Shown piece by piece: positions 45,105 through 53,796 of a stretch of DNA of 64,000 bases. The DNA is from Pelobacter seleniigenes DSM 18267. GTDB lineage: Bacteria > Desulfobacterota > Desulfuromonadia > Desulfuromonadales > Geopsychrobacteraceae. The translations under genes and the position numbers were made by a program. A model generated the notes under the pieces. The model saw nothing but the letters and a program-made list of their open reading frames with translations. It made no database searches and had not been told where the DNA came from. The stretch lies in NCBI RefSeq assembly GCF_000711225.1, contig NZ_JOMG01000005.1, positions 310,001 through 374,000 of the forward strand, written 5' to 3'. Each line of letters starts with the position of its first letter. Positions within the stretch are counted from its first letter, which is position 1.

Positions 45105-45450
45105 TCCTTTTTTAATCCTCCCGCTGGAAAATGGCGGTCAGTTGCATTTCATTGATTTGAGCAATCGTTACTTCGGCGATTTTCACAAAGTCAGAGTGCA
45201 GATTGTCGGTGACCTGCCGGTGGGTGAAGATTGTGGCGCCGGTGCCAACTTTATCCGTTATGAAACCGAACTGACCCAGATGGCGGTCAGGTCGGCGGAG
45301 ATAGTGACTGTTCGCAGTCGGCTGGTGGATAACTTTATCGCGACCAGTGTACCGTATCTGATCAAAAAGGGTTTTGGTCTCCAGCTGCAACGCAAGATCC
45401 AAGAGGGAGGACGGAGAGCTAAAAAAGGATCTTCAGTCATCGATAGATAA
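45097..45450 (+). CDS. Hypothetical protein (117 aa) behind trmJ
   Basis: Start ATG at 45097 overlaps trmJ by 8 nt. The protein has an N-terminal mixed beta region (FLILPLENGGQLHFIDLSNRYFGDFHKVRVQIV), a central acidic segment, and a basic C-terminus (RKIQEGGRRAKKGSS). No signal peptide or membrane helix. I do not recognise a family. Its tight coupling to trmJ and its strong basic tail hint at an RNA-related or nucleic acid-associated role, but this is only a guess. Terminates ~90 nt before the stem-loop at 45543. Confidence 0.6.
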   Translation: MADPFLILPLENGGQLHFIDLSNRYFGDFHKVRVQIVGDLPVGEDCGAGANFIRYETELTQMAVRSAEIVTVRSRLVDNFIATSVPYLIKKGFGLQLQRKIQEGGRRAKKGSSVIDR

Positions 45451-45489
45451 AAATAATGGCTCTGATTGGACATCTGACCAGGATTTTTC

Positions 45490-45518
45490 TTGCCAGTTGC
45501 TGTTTGAGATGTTATATA
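45490..45518 (+). promoter_or_regulatory. Sigma-70-type promoter for the rimP-nusA operon
   Basis: TTGCCA at 45490-45495, exactly 17 bp, then TATATA at 45513-45518. Expected start near 45525. The terminator-like hairpin at 45543 lies inside the resulting leader, ahead of rimP. Confidence 0.6.
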
Positions 45519-45542
45519 AGCGTGGTTTTAGTGTTTAAGGAA

Positions 45543-45569
45543 AGTGAGCCCGGTGGCTCGCTTTTTTTA
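45543..45569 (+). terminator. Terminator/attenuator hairpin in front of rimP
   Basis: Stem AGTGAGCC (45543-45550)/GGCTCGCT (45555-45562) with one G-U pair and a CGGT loop, followed by seven T. It ends the mutS-trmJ run. As it stands ~18 nt after the predicted transcription start at 45525 and 24 nt before the rimP ATG, it may also work as an attenuator. Confidence 0.8.
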
Positions 45570-45592
45570 TTACCTGGAGATAGATTGTTTCA

Positions 45593-46072
45593 ATGTCAGT
45601 CACAGAACAAATAGCTGCACTGGTTCAACCCCTGCTGGAAGATGCCGGGCTTGAGCTGGTTGATCTTGAATACAAGCGGGAACAGAATGGTTGGACGCTG
45701 AGATTTTTCCTTGATAAGGAAGGTGGCATCAGTCTTGACGACTGCGCCGATGCGAGCCGTGAAATCAGTTCCTTGCTGGATGTTGAAGATATTATCCAGA
45801 CCGCTTACAATCTGGAGGTATCATCCCCGGGAATTGAACGACCGCTGAAAAAAATGGCCGATTTTGAGCGCTTCTCCGGAAAGCTGGCTAAAATCAAGAC
45901 TTCTGAGGCACTGGATCCAAGCGGCACAGGCAAACCCCAGAAAACTTTTACCGGGGTGCTGGCCGGAGTCGAGGGTGACGATATACTCATGAATTTGTCC
46001 GGCCAAGGGGAATCTTTGGTCAGGATTTCTTTTCAACAGATAGAGAAGGCGAACCTGCAGTACGAATTTTAG
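45593..46072 (+). CDS. rimP: Ribosome maturation factor RimP
   Basis: 159 residues. Conserved LVQPLLEDAGLELVDLEYKREQNGWTLRFFLDKEGGISLDDC (N-terminal alpha/beta domain, residues ~8-50) and the SPGIERPLK motif (~residue 81) before the SH3-like C-terminal domain. Binds the 30S subunit and helps assemble it. First gene of the rimP-nusA-ylxRQ-infB operon. The GGAG upstream of the ATG is unusually distant (~13 nt). Confidence 0.95.
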   Translation: MSVTEQIAALVQPLLEDAGLELVDLEYKREQNGWTLRFFLDKEGGISLDDCADASREISSLLDVEDIIQTAYNLEVSSPGIERPLKKMADFERFSGKLAKIKTSEALDPSGTGKPQKTFTGVLAGVEGDDILMNLSGQGESLVRISFQQIEKANLQYEF

Positions 46073-46144
46073 AACTCCGCAGGTTCAACAGATTTTCACG
46101 TCTGGTCGAAGGGCCGGCAAAGCTTTTTAAAGGGGATTAGCAGG

Positions 46145-47311
46145 ATGGTGGGTAATCTCAATCACATCATCGATCAGGTTGTAAAGGACAAGGGGATCAA
46201 TCGCGATATCCTTATCGATGCTCTTGAGTCGGCAGTGCTCTCTGCGGCCAATAAAAAATTCAGAAATACCCGTGACCTCGAAGCTCATTTTAATGATGAG
46301 ATCGGCGAGGTTGAGGTTTTTGAATTTGTGACCGTCGTTGAAGAAGTTGTTGACTCCTATAAAGAGATTGATATCGATGAAGCACGCGAGGTCGACCCGG
46401 ATGTTGAGGTCGGCGATTCCCTCGGGATGATGCTTGAGGCAGGCAGCTTCAGCCGGATTGCCGCCCAGACCGCTAAGCAGGTCATCATTCAGAAGGTCCG
46501 TGAAGCTGAGCGTGAAGGTGTGTATACTGAATTCAAGGACCGCGTCGGTGAGGTTGTCAATGGTATTGTCCGTCGTTACGAGCGCGGTGATCTGATTGTC
46601 GATCTTGGCCGGGCTGAAGCCCTCCTGCCGAACCGTGAACAGGTCCCGCGGGAGAACTACCGCCAGTCCGATCGGGTTAGAGCTTATATTTCCGAAGTCA
46701 AAATGTCTGCCAAGGGTCCGCAGATTATCCTTTCCCGTACTCATCCGGGCTTGCTGATTTCGCTGTTTTCCTCTGAGGTTCCCGAAATCGCCGAAGGTAT
46801 CGTTGAAATCAAGGGTGCTGCCCGCGAGCCTGGCAGCCGTGCCAAGATTGCAGTCGTCTCCCATGACGTCGATGTCGATCCGGTTGGTGCCTGTGTCGGG
46901 ATGCGCGGTTCGCGGGTGCAGAATGTCGTGACCGAGTTGCGTGGCGAGCGGATCGATATTATTCCTTGGACGCCAGATCCGGCCCGTTTTGCCTGCGCAG
47001 CTCTTGCTCCGGCGGAAGTTTCCCGGGTTTATATCGATGATGAAGAACAGGCGATGGAGATCATCGTTCCTGACGACCAGCTCTCTTTGGCTATTGGCAA
47101 AAAAGGGCAGAATGTTCGCCTTGCCGCCAAACTGATCGGTTGGAAAATCGATATTAAGAGCGAGACCCGAGCTCAGGAAGAAGAGCAGGAAGAAGCTGCT
47201 CCGCAGCCCCCTGCCCAGGAAGAAGAGAAGGAACTGGGCAAGCCCGAACTGCAGGTAGCAGAACCAGCCGTTGAGCTGGAAGAGGAACAACCTGACCAAG
47301 AGCAGGAATGA
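46145..47311 (+). CDS. nusA: Transcription termination/antitermination factor NusA
   Basis: 388 residues. NusA N-terminal RNAP-binding domain (residues ~1-125), S1 domain (~130-200, [23 protein letters not shown]), and two KH domains (~205-345, [57 protein letters not shown]). The last ~45 residues are a Glu/Gln/Pro-rich acidic tail ([13 protein letters not shown]...), in place of the two acidic repeat domains of E. coli NusA. The start overlaps nothing; a 72-bp gap to rimP. The 3' end overlaps the ylxRQ start. Confidence 0.96.
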   Translation: MVGNLNHIIDQVVKDKGINRDILIDALESAVLSAANKKFRNTRDLEAHFNDEIGEVEVFEFVTVVEEVVDSYKEIDIDEAREVDPDVEVGDSLGMMLEAGSFSRIAAQTAKQVIIQKVREAEREGVYTEFKDRVGEVVNGIVRRYERGDLIVDLGRAEALLPNREQVPRENYRQSDRVRAYISEVKMSAKGPQIILSRTHPGLLISLFSSEVPEIAEGIVEIKGAAREPGSRAKIAVVSHDVDVDPVGACVGMRGSRVQNVVTELRGERIDIIPWTPDPARFACAALAPAEVSRVYIDDEEQAMEIIVPDDQLSLAIGKKGQNVRLAAKLIGWKIDIKSETRAQEEEQEEAAPQPPAQEEEKELGKPELQVAEPAVELEEEQPDQEQE

Positions 47312-47922
47312 CGACGGCGATAATGGCTGACGAAAAAAAAGGCCCGCAACGTTCCTGTGTCGCTTGCCGTTCAATTAACAACAAGGATCAATTGATTCGT
47401 TATGTTATTGACCCTGGCGGCCGGGTTCTGGTTGACTACCGCCAAAAACTGCCCGGACGGGGAGCCTATACATGCTTCTCTTTGCAGTGCATAGCAGCTG
47501 CAGTGAAAAGAAAAGCATTTCAACGCAGTTTCAGTGGACTTGCTCACCCGGTCGATGAGAGTTCGCTGGTGCTTGATCTGCGCGGCATGGTTGAACAGAA
47601 AATCGTTAGCCTGCTAGGTATGGCACGAAAATCGGGACAGACGGTCAGTGGAACCAATATGGTAACCGACCAACTTCGAAAAAAAGGATGCGCTCTGGCG
47701 CTGGTTCTGGTTGCGAAGGACATCTCATCCGCAATCGGCACCAAGCTGGAGAATCTGGCCCAACGCCAGAACGTAGAGTGCATCCATATGTTTGATAAAG
47801 AAAAAATCGGGCAGATACTCGGCAAAGAAGAAATCAGCGCTCTGGCGCTGGCATCCGGGGCATTGGCCGAGGCATTGCTGACTGAATTATCTAGATACAG
47901 GCAACTGGTAAGGGAGAATTGA
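47308..47922 (+). CDS. Fused YlxR (DUF448)-YlxQ (L7Ae-like) RNA-binding protein
   Basis: 204 residues. Residues ~12-85 form a YlxR domain ([27 protein letters not shown]). Residues ~95-195 form an L7Ae/L30e-like domain ([47 protein letters not shown]). In Firmicutes these are separate small genes between nusA and infB; here the two are one polypeptide. YlxR is reported to modulate transcription or RNase P; the L7Ae-like part binds kink-turn RNA. The ATG overlaps the nusA stop by 4 nt. Confidence 0.9.
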   Translation: MTTAIMADEKKGPQRSCVACRSINNKDQLIRYVIDPGGRVLVDYRQKLPGRGAYTCFSLQCIAAAVKRKAFQRSFSGLAHPVDESSLVLDLRGMVEQKIVSLLGMARKSGQTVSGTNMVTDQLRKKGCALALVLVAKDISSAIGTKLENLAQRQNVECIHMFDKEKIGQILGKEEISALALASGALAEALLTELSRYRQLVREN

Positions 47923-50714
47923 TGGGTAAGGTAAGAGTCTACGAACTCGCAAAAAAAATGGGTCTTGAAAATAAAGATTTAATGACAAAACTCACCGAAG
48001 CCGGTGTGGAAGTTGCGTCGCATACAAGTTCCCTGAGTGAGGAAGATCTCAAGAAACTCGAGGCCTTAAATACCCCGCAGCAGGAAAAGATCGAGGAGGC
48101 GAGGATTAAGCCGGGTCTCATCAGAAGACGCAAAACTGTCGTGCGTACACCTGCGGAAGATGAGCCTGCTGACGAGGATGACACTGCAACCGCTGAGGTT
48201 GAAGAAGCCCCCGTTGCTGAGGAACCAGCCCCTCAGGAGTCGAAACCGGCGGTCGAAGCCCCGGTGACGGCCGCTGAGCCTGACCATGCGGCAGCAGAAC
48301 CGATCCGGGAATCCGCTTCGGAACCGGTCGCTGAAAAAGAAATGAGCGCAGAGCAGCCAGTGGCTCAGGTGGAAGAAACGGTGCAAACAGTTGAAAAGCA
48401 GTCGGAGCCTGCCCCGGCAGAAGTTCCGGTGGTCGAAAGTAAAACTCCCGAGGTCGTTGCCGAGAAACCCGTTGAAAAGCGTCCTGCTGTAGAATCAAAA
48501 CAACAGCCGGTTGTTAAGAAAGCCGTCAAACCCAATATCGATCGCCCCACCGGTGACCGGGCCAAAATTCTTGGGCGGGTTGAACTGCCGCAGCGGCCTG
48601 CGCCCGGACAGCACCGCCAGAATCGCAACTCTGAGCGGCCGGCCCGGCCGCAACAGCGTCCGGCTCGACCTGAACCAGCCGGGGATGCCAATAAACCGCG
48701 TAAAAGGGTGGATGTTGCCCCAGTTGCGCCTATTGAACAGCCGGTTCCGGAAAAAGAAGGGCGTAACAACAAAAAACGCAAAAAAAGCCGGCGGAGCGAT
48801 GGTGCTTTTGAAGAGCAGGATGGGCGCGTTTCACGGCGCGGCCGCCGCGTTGAGGTGTTTGAACCAGGCCGGCTTGGCGCTAAGAAGAAGCGGGGCGGCA
48901 AACAGGGCAAGCAAATCAAACAGACCGAAGTCACCATCAGTAAGGCCATTAAACGGATTATTCGGATCAGCGATTCTATTACCGTTGGTGAATTGGCAAA
49001 AAGGATGGGGGTTAAAGCCAATGAGCTGATCGCCGAATTGATGCGCCAGGGTTCTATGGTGACCATTAACCATCCTCTTGATTATGAATCTGCTGCAATC
49101 CTTGCGGCTGAATTCAACTATGAAGTTGAAAACGTCGCTTTTGACGAAGAGACCATTCTCGAAGTCGAAACCAACAAAGAGAGCGAAGACAAAGCAGAGG
49201 ATCTGGTGTCCCGGCCCCCGGTTGTGACCATCATGGGCCACGTTGACCATGGTAAAACCAGTTTGCTGGATGCCATTCGTGAAGCCAACGTGACCGCTGG
49301 TGAGGCTGGTGGGATCACTCAGCATATCGGTGCTTATGACGTCGACCTGGATGGCCGGAAAATAACCTTCCTTGACACCCCGGGACACGAGGCTTTTACT
49401 GCCATGCGGGCGCGTGGTGCAGGCGTTACCGACATCGTTATCTTGGTGGTCGCTGCCGATGACGGCGTCATGCCGCAGACCAAGGAAGCGATCAATCACT
49501 CCAAAGCTGCCGGGGTGCCGATTATTGTCGCTGTCAATAAAATGGATAAGCCCGATGCCAATGCCGAACGGGTTAAGCAGGAATTGACTGAATTCGAACT
49601 GGTTCCGGAAGAGTGGGGCGGGGAGACTATCTTCGTTGAGGTTTCCGCTAAGAAACACACCAATCTTGATACGTTGCTGGAAATGGTTCTGCTCCAGGCC
49701 GAAGTGCTTGAGCTTAAGGCCAACCCTGATAAACGTGCAAAAGGTTCCATTGTAGAGGCCCGCCTTGATAAAGGCCGGGGTCCGGTGGCAACTGTCTTGG
49801 TTCAGGACGGCACCTTGAAAATCGGTGATTCCATTGTGGCCGGACTGCATTTTGGTCGGGTTCGCTCCATGACTACGGCCAACGGTGCGCAGGTCAAAGA
49901 AGCCGGTCCGTCCTTCCCGGTTGAGGTCACTGGTCTCGGCGGGGTTCCTGATGCCGGCGATATGTTCCATTCGGTTGAGAATGAAAAAGCCGCTAAGGAA
50001 GTGTCACATCACCGGCAGTCCAAACAGCGGGAAATTGATCTGGCCAAGAGCAGTAAGGTTTCTCTGGATCAGCTGTTCGCGCGGATGCAGGAAGGGGCGG
50101 TCGAAGAGCTGGCGGTTATTATCAAGGCGGACGTTCAGGGCTCGGTTGAAGCTGTTCGTGATGCACTCGAGAAACTGTCGACTGATGCCTGCCGACTCAA
50201 TGTTATTCATACCGGTGTCGGTGGTGTTTCTGAAAGCGATGTGACTCTGGCCACCGCCTCCAATGCGATTGTGCTCGGTTTCAACGTCAGACCGGAGACC
50301 AAGGCCAAAGCGCTTGCAGAAGCTGAAAAAGTCGATATCCGCCTTTACAGCGTCATTTACGATGCCGTCAACGATATTCGTGACGCCATGGAAGGGCTTC
50401 TGGCTCCGACCTTTAAGGAAAAAGAACTCGGTCGGGTGGAAGTTCGCGAAACTTTCCATGTTTCCCGCGTCGGAACCATTGCCGGTTGCTATGTGCTGGA
50501 AGGCAAAATCGTCAGGAACGCACAGACCCGTCTCGTTCGCGACAATGTGGTCATTTGGGAAGGCAAGCTGAGTTCCCTTAAGCGCTTTAAAGATGACGTC
50601 AAAGAAGTGAACAGCGGCTATGAGTGTGGTATCGGCCTCGAAAACTATAATGACATCAAATCTGGTGACATCATTGAAGTTTTCGAAATGGAAGAGGTTA
50701 AGACTTCACTTTAA
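47922..50714 (+). CDS. infB: Translation initiation factor IF-2
   Basis: 930 residues. The ATG at 47922 overlaps the previous stop (TGATG) and follows AAGGGAGAA. Domain order: first IF2_N domain ([19 protein letters not shown], residues ~4-55), a long Ala/Pro/Glu/Lys-rich linker (residues ~60-330), a second IF2_N domain ([22 protein letters not shown]), the GTPase domain (G1 GHVDHGKT, G3 DTPGH, G4 NKMD), and domains II-IV. It brings initiator tRNA to the 30S subunit and promotes subunit joining. Confidence 0.97.
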   Translation: MGKVRVYELAKKMGLENKDLMTKLTEAGVEVASHTSSLSEEDLKKLEALNTPQQEKIEEARIKPGLIRRRKTVVRTPAEDEPADEDDTATAEVEEAPVAEEPAPQESKPAVEAPVTAAEPDHAAAEPIRESASEPVAEKEMSAEQPVAQVEETVQTVEKQSEPAPAEVPVVESKTPEVVAEKPVEKRPAVESKQQPVVKKAVKPNIDRPTGDRAKILGRVELPQRPAPGQHRQNRNSERPARPQQRPARPEPAGDANKPRKRVDVAPVAPIEQPVPEKEGRNNKKRKKSRRSDGAFEEQDGRVSRRGRRVEVFEPGRLGAKKKRGGKQGKQIKQTEVTISKAIKRIIRISDSITVGELAKRMGVKANELIAELMRQGSMVTINHPLDYESAAILAAEFNYEVENVAFDEETILEVETNKESEDKAEDLVSRPPVVTIMGHVDHGKTSLLDAIREANVTAGEAGGITQHIGAYDVDLDGRKITFLDTPGHEAFTAMRARGAGVTDIVILVVAADDGVMPQTKEAINHSKAAGVPIIVAVNKMDKPDANAERVKQELTEFELVPEEWGGETIFVEVSAKKHTNLDTLLEMVLLQAEVLELKANPDKRAKGSIVEARLDKGRGPVATVLVQDGTLKIGDSIVAGLHFGRVRSMTTANGAQVKEAGPSFPVEVTGLGGVPDAGDMFHSVENEKAAKEVSHHRQSKQREIDLAKSSKVSLDQLFARMQEGAVEELAVIIKADVQGSVEAVRDALEKLSTDACRLNVIHTGVGGVSESDVTLATASNAIVLGFNVRPETKAKALAEAEKVDIRLYSVIYDAVNDIRDAMEGLLAPTFKEKELGRVEVRETFHVSRVGTIAGCYVLEGKIVRNAQTRLVRDNVVIWEGKLSSLKRFKDDVKEVNSGYECGIGLENYNDIKSGDIIEVFEMEEVKTSL

Positions 50715-50730
50715 AAGGTGATTTTAACGT

Positions 50731-51033
50731 ATGGTTGTCGGTGTCATTCGACTCGACCTGCGCTTGTTCGGTATCCAATCGCTGAAGCAGAAGCGGTCCG
50801 TCGTAAGCCGTCTGCTGAATCGCCTACGGTCAAGGTTTCCGGTTTCCATTGCGGAAGTCGGACACCTCGACCTGCTCCAGAGAGCACTCTTAGGTGGGTC
50901 TATGAGTGCTGCGGACACCAAGAGTATTCAAGCTGTTTTCAAAAAACTTGAAAACGATGTTTATGCATCCGGTAGCGTGGAAATTATCGCTCTGGATTGC
51001 GAATATATTCATGTTGGAGAAGATTTTCATTGA
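50731..51033 (+). CDS. ylxP: DUF503 family protein (YlxP-like)
   Basis: 100 residues: MVVGVIRLDLRLFGIQSLKQKRSVV at the N-terminus and SIAEVGHLDLLQRALLGGSMSAA in the middle match DUF503, a small ferredoxin-like-fold family found between infB and rbfA in many bacteria. Its role is linked to ribosome maturation by gene position only. AAAAGGTGA precedes the ATG. The TGA stop overlaps the TTG start of rbfA. Confidence 0.9.
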   Translation: MVVGVIRLDLRLFGIQSLKQKRSVVSRLLNRLRSRFPVSIAEVGHLDLLQRALLGGSMSAADTKSIQAVFKKLENDVYASGSVEIIALDCEYIHVGEDFH

Positions 51034-51413
51034 GTCGTTACCGTCCCGAACGAATGGCTGAGCAGATTCATAAAGAAATTACCCGCTTGCTGATGTTCAG
51101 TATCAAAGATCCACGGGTTGCTCCGGTGACCATTACCGGGGTGAAGGTCTCCCGGGACCTGGGTTCCGCCCGGGTTTATTTTACCGTCTCTGGAGATGCT
51201 GCCGAAAGAAAAGAAGCCGTCCGCGGCCTGAAAAGTTCAGCTCCATTTATTCGGCGTGAACTTGGTCAGGTTATGCAGGTCCGTTTTATCCCGGAACTGC
51301 ATTTTCAGTACGATGAGTCAATCGGCTACGGCCAAAAGATAGATGCGCTATTGCGACAGGTACAGGACGATTTGAATGATTCTTCAACAGATCCATCAGC
51401 AGATCAAAACTAA
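51030..51413 (+). CDS. rbfA: Ribosome-binding factor A
   Basis: 127 residues, TTG start at 51030 (GGAGAAG upstream) overlapping the DUF503 stop. Conserved RPERMAEQIHKEITRLLMFSIKDPRV, VTITGVKVSRDLGSARVYFTV, LKSSAPFIRRELGQVMQVRFIPELHFQYDES. KH-type fold that binds the 30S subunit and helps 16S rRNA processing and cold adaptation. Its 3' end overlaps the nrnA start by 38 nt. Confidence 0.95.
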   Translation: MSRYRPERMAEQIHKEITRLLMFSIKDPRVAPVTITGVKVSRDLGSARVYFTVSGDAAERKEAVRGLKSSAPFIRRELGQVMQVRFIPELHFQYDESIGYGQKIDALLRQVQDDLNDSSTDPSADQN

Positions 51414-52326
51414 GCAACGCTTCCTGGTCGTCGCTCACGAAAATCCCGACGGTGACGCCATTGGCTCAACTCTGGGACTGGCCCTGGCCCTGCGCGATAT
51501 GGGCAAAGATGTTGTGGCCTTTAATATTGACGGGGTGCCGGATATCATGGGGTTTATTCCTGATCATGATTTCCTGGCCAGCCAGTTGCCAGAAAATGTT
51601 CATTTTGATGTGGCTTTTGTTCTTGATTCAGGAGAGTTGAGACGGGCCGGGATTGACGTAGCCGCGATCAGCGACTGCATTATCAATATCGATCATCATC
51701 CCCACTCCGATTTCGGAGATATCTGCTATCTCGATACATCCGCGAGTGCAACAGCGGCATTGATCTTTCGGCTGTTGCAGGAGTGCAAGTACCAGCTGAC
51801 CCCGTCGGTGGCCAAAAACCTTTACCTGGGAATCCTTTCGGATACCGGGTCATTCCGTTATTCCAGCGCCAATCGGGAAGCTTTTGAGATCGCTGGTTGT
51901 CTTATTGGCCACGGCGTTGATCCCTGGGAAATGGCGAGCAGCATTTACGAAAGCTATCCGCCTCAGCGCATGCGGTTGTTAGCCATGGTTCTGCCGACCC
52001 TGGAACTGTCAGCCTGTGGGCGCTATGCTTCGGTCAGCATGTTGCGTGAGGATCTGACCCGATCCGGGGCGACTGAAGAGCATGCCGACGGGTTCGTTAA
52101 TTACCCACGTGCTGTTCGAGGCGTTGAAGTCGCGTTGTTTTTCAGCCAGGTTGAGTCCGAACTCTTCAAAGTCAGTTTCCGCTCCAGAGGCAAAATCGAT
52201 GTGGGTAGCCTTGCCCGGCATCTGGGTGGCGGTGGCCATCACAATGCCGCCGGAGCTAAAGTCGCCGGAACTCTCGATGCTGCCAAAGCCAATGTTTACA
52301 ACCACCTTGACCGCCTGCTTGCCTGA
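51376..52326 (+). CDS. nrnA: Bifunctional oligoribonuclease/PAP phosphatase NrnA
   Basis: 316 residues. DHH-family motifs: VVAHENPDGDAIGSTLGL (H-x-n-D-x-D), LDSGELRR, IINIDHHPHSDFGD (DHH, ~residue 100), ILSDTGSF, and the DHHA1 domain with LGGGGHHNAAGAKV at the C-terminus. It degrades short RNA oligonucleotides (nanoRNA) and 3'-phosphoadenosine-5'-phosphate. Position between rbfA and truB is common. Start at 51376, within rbfA; translation probably coupled. Confidence 0.93.
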   Translation: MILQQIHQQIKTKQRFLVVAHENPDGDAIGSTLGLALALRDMGKDVVAFNIDGVPDIMGFIPDHDFLASQLPENVHFDVAFVLDSGELRRAGIDVAAISDCIINIDHHPHSDFGDICYLDTSASATAALIFRLLQECKYQLTPSVAKNLYLGILSDTGSFRYSSANREAFEIAGCLIGHGVDPWEMASSIYESYPPQRMRLLAMVLPTLELSACGRYASVSMLREDLTRSGATEEHADGFVNYPRAVRGVEVALFFSQVESELFKVSFRSRGKIDVGSLARHLGGGGHHNAAGAKVAGTLDAAKANVYNHLDRLLA

Positions 52327-52331
52327 TTCTC

Positions 52332-53237
52332 GTGCACGGACTTCTCCTTTTAGATAAACCCGCTGGGTTGACCTCGCATGATTGTGTGCGCCAGGTCAGA
52401 AGATTATTCAAAACCCGCAAAGTCGGCCATGCCGGAACCCTTGATCCACTGGCTACTGGGGTATTACCGATTGCCATTGGCAACGCAACCAAGATTTTGC
52501 AATTCCTGCTTGCTGAGGATAAAAGTTATCGCGCCACTTTTAAACTTGGCATAACCACGGATACGCTTGACAGTGACGGTCAGATTGTTCTGCAGCGTCC
52601 GGTCCCCTCAATATCGAGTCAGAGCCTTGCCGACATCTGTGCCCGCTTTACTGGTGAAATCGATCAGCAGCCACCGATGTATTCAGCTTTAAAAAAAGAC
52701 GGGGTGCCACTCTATAAGTTGGCCCGGCAGGGGAAGGAGATCGAACGGCCGACCCGTCGAATCAAAATCTTTCGCCTGGATATCATTGAATCAGTTGCAG
52801 ATCAGGTCACGATAGAAGTAGACTGTTCGAAAGGGACTTATATCCGTTCCCTGGCTCATGATATAGGTGAAGTGCTGGGGTGCGGTGCGCATATCACCTC
52901 GTTACGTCGGTTGTGGACGGGTCCTTTCTCCATCGACGAATGTACCACGCTGGAAGAATTAGGGAATACCGCTGATAAGCAACAGTTTCTAATATCAGCT
53001 GATTCGGCTCTACGCAACCTGCCGGCTGTCGTTTTGAACGATTCAGGTTTGGCCCGGTTGAAATTCGGCATCCCGCCCCAGGTTGAGGAGGTTGCTTTGG
53101 ATCAGACGCCTGAACCTGGAGTTGTGGTGCGTTTGCAGGCCGCAGGAGAGTTGGTCGCTATGGCGCGCTACGCACCTTTACGTGAAAATGAAAAACGCGG
53201 CGATTTCGAACTTATTCGCGTCTTTGTAAGTCATTAG
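52332..53237 (+). CDS. truB: tRNA pseudouridine(55) synthase
   Basis: 301 residues with a GTG start 5 bp behind nrnA. MHGLLLLDKPAGLTSHDCV, VGHAGTLDPLATGVLPIAIGNATK with the catalytic Asp (~residue 40), YRATFKLGITTDTLD, QQPPMYSALKKDGVPLYKLAR, and ECSKGTYIRSLA-like VDCSKGTYIRSLAHDIG. Makes pseudouridine 55 in the T-loop of all tRNAs. The C-terminal ~80 residues form the PUA-like part. Confidence 0.96.
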   Translation: MHGLLLLDKPAGLTSHDCVRQVRRLFKTRKVGHAGTLDPLATGVLPIAIGNATKILQFLLAEDKSYRATFKLGITTDTLDSDGQIVLQRPVPSISSQSLADICARFTGEIDQQPPMYSALKKDGVPLYKLARQGKEIERPTRRIKIFRLDIIESVADQVTIEVDCSKGTYIRSLAHDIGEVLGCGAHITSLRRLWTGPFSIDECTTLEELGNTADKQQFLISADSALRNLPAVVLNDSGLARLKFGIPPQVEEVALDQTPEPGVVVRLQAAGELVAMARYAPLRENEKRGDFELIRVFVSH

Positions 53238-53353
53238 AAAAAGATAGTTTAATCTTTACAGATACGCTTTAACTATGGTAGAAATCGCAGCCTGAAGATA
53301 TTGAAAAACAGCCACGCCACTGGCTTTATCGAAAACAAAAAAAGGAGACAACA

Positions 53354-53620
53354 GTGCTCGGCACAGAACGCAAACAAGAAATCATCGAAAAATTTAAGCG
53401 GCATGAAGGTGATACCGGTTCGCCGGAAGTCCAGATTGCTCTTCTGACAGAGAGAATCACCTATCTGACAGATCACTTCAAAACCCACAAAAAAGACCAT
53501 CATTCCCGCCGGGGACTGTTGAAAATGGTCGGTCAGCGTCGCCGTTTGCTTGATTACCTGATCAAGCAGGATGTTGAGCGTTACAGAACGGTCATCAAGG
53601 CTCTCGGTATCCGCCGTTAA
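53354..53620 (+). CDS. rpsO: 30S ribosomal protein S15
   Basis: 88 residues (standard 89) with GTG start preceded by AAAAAAAGGAG. Sequence [47 protein letters not shown] is canonical S15. It binds 16S rRNA early in assembly of the 30S platform and often autoregulates its mRNA; the 116-nt leader shows no clear pseudoknot by eye. Terminator follows. Confidence 0.97.
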   Translation: MLGTERKQEIIEKFKRHEGDTGSPEVQIALLTERITYLTDHFKTHKKDHHSRRGLLKMVGQRRRLLDYLIKQDVERYRTVIKALGIRR

Positions 53621-53624
53621 AAAG

Positions 53625-53656
53625 AGCAGCATGTCCGTCAGGGACATGCTGCTTTT
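53625..53656 (+). terminator. Rho-independent terminator after rpsO
   Basis: 12-bp perfect stem AGCAGCATGTCC (53625-53636)/GGACATGCTGCT (53642-53653) with short loop and TTTT tail. Some read-through or a separate promoter must supply pnp. Confidence 0.9.
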
Positions 53657-53796
53657 GTCTTTTGGTCTGGTAGAGGAGGCTGTCCGGAGAGAATGTCCGG
53701 CTTTACGGCGGGTGTTGTCTCGGGCCATCCTCCTTACTGGAAATCATCACTGGAGTCCGGAAGGCCGGATTCCCTGTTTCAAGGAGTAAATATTTT

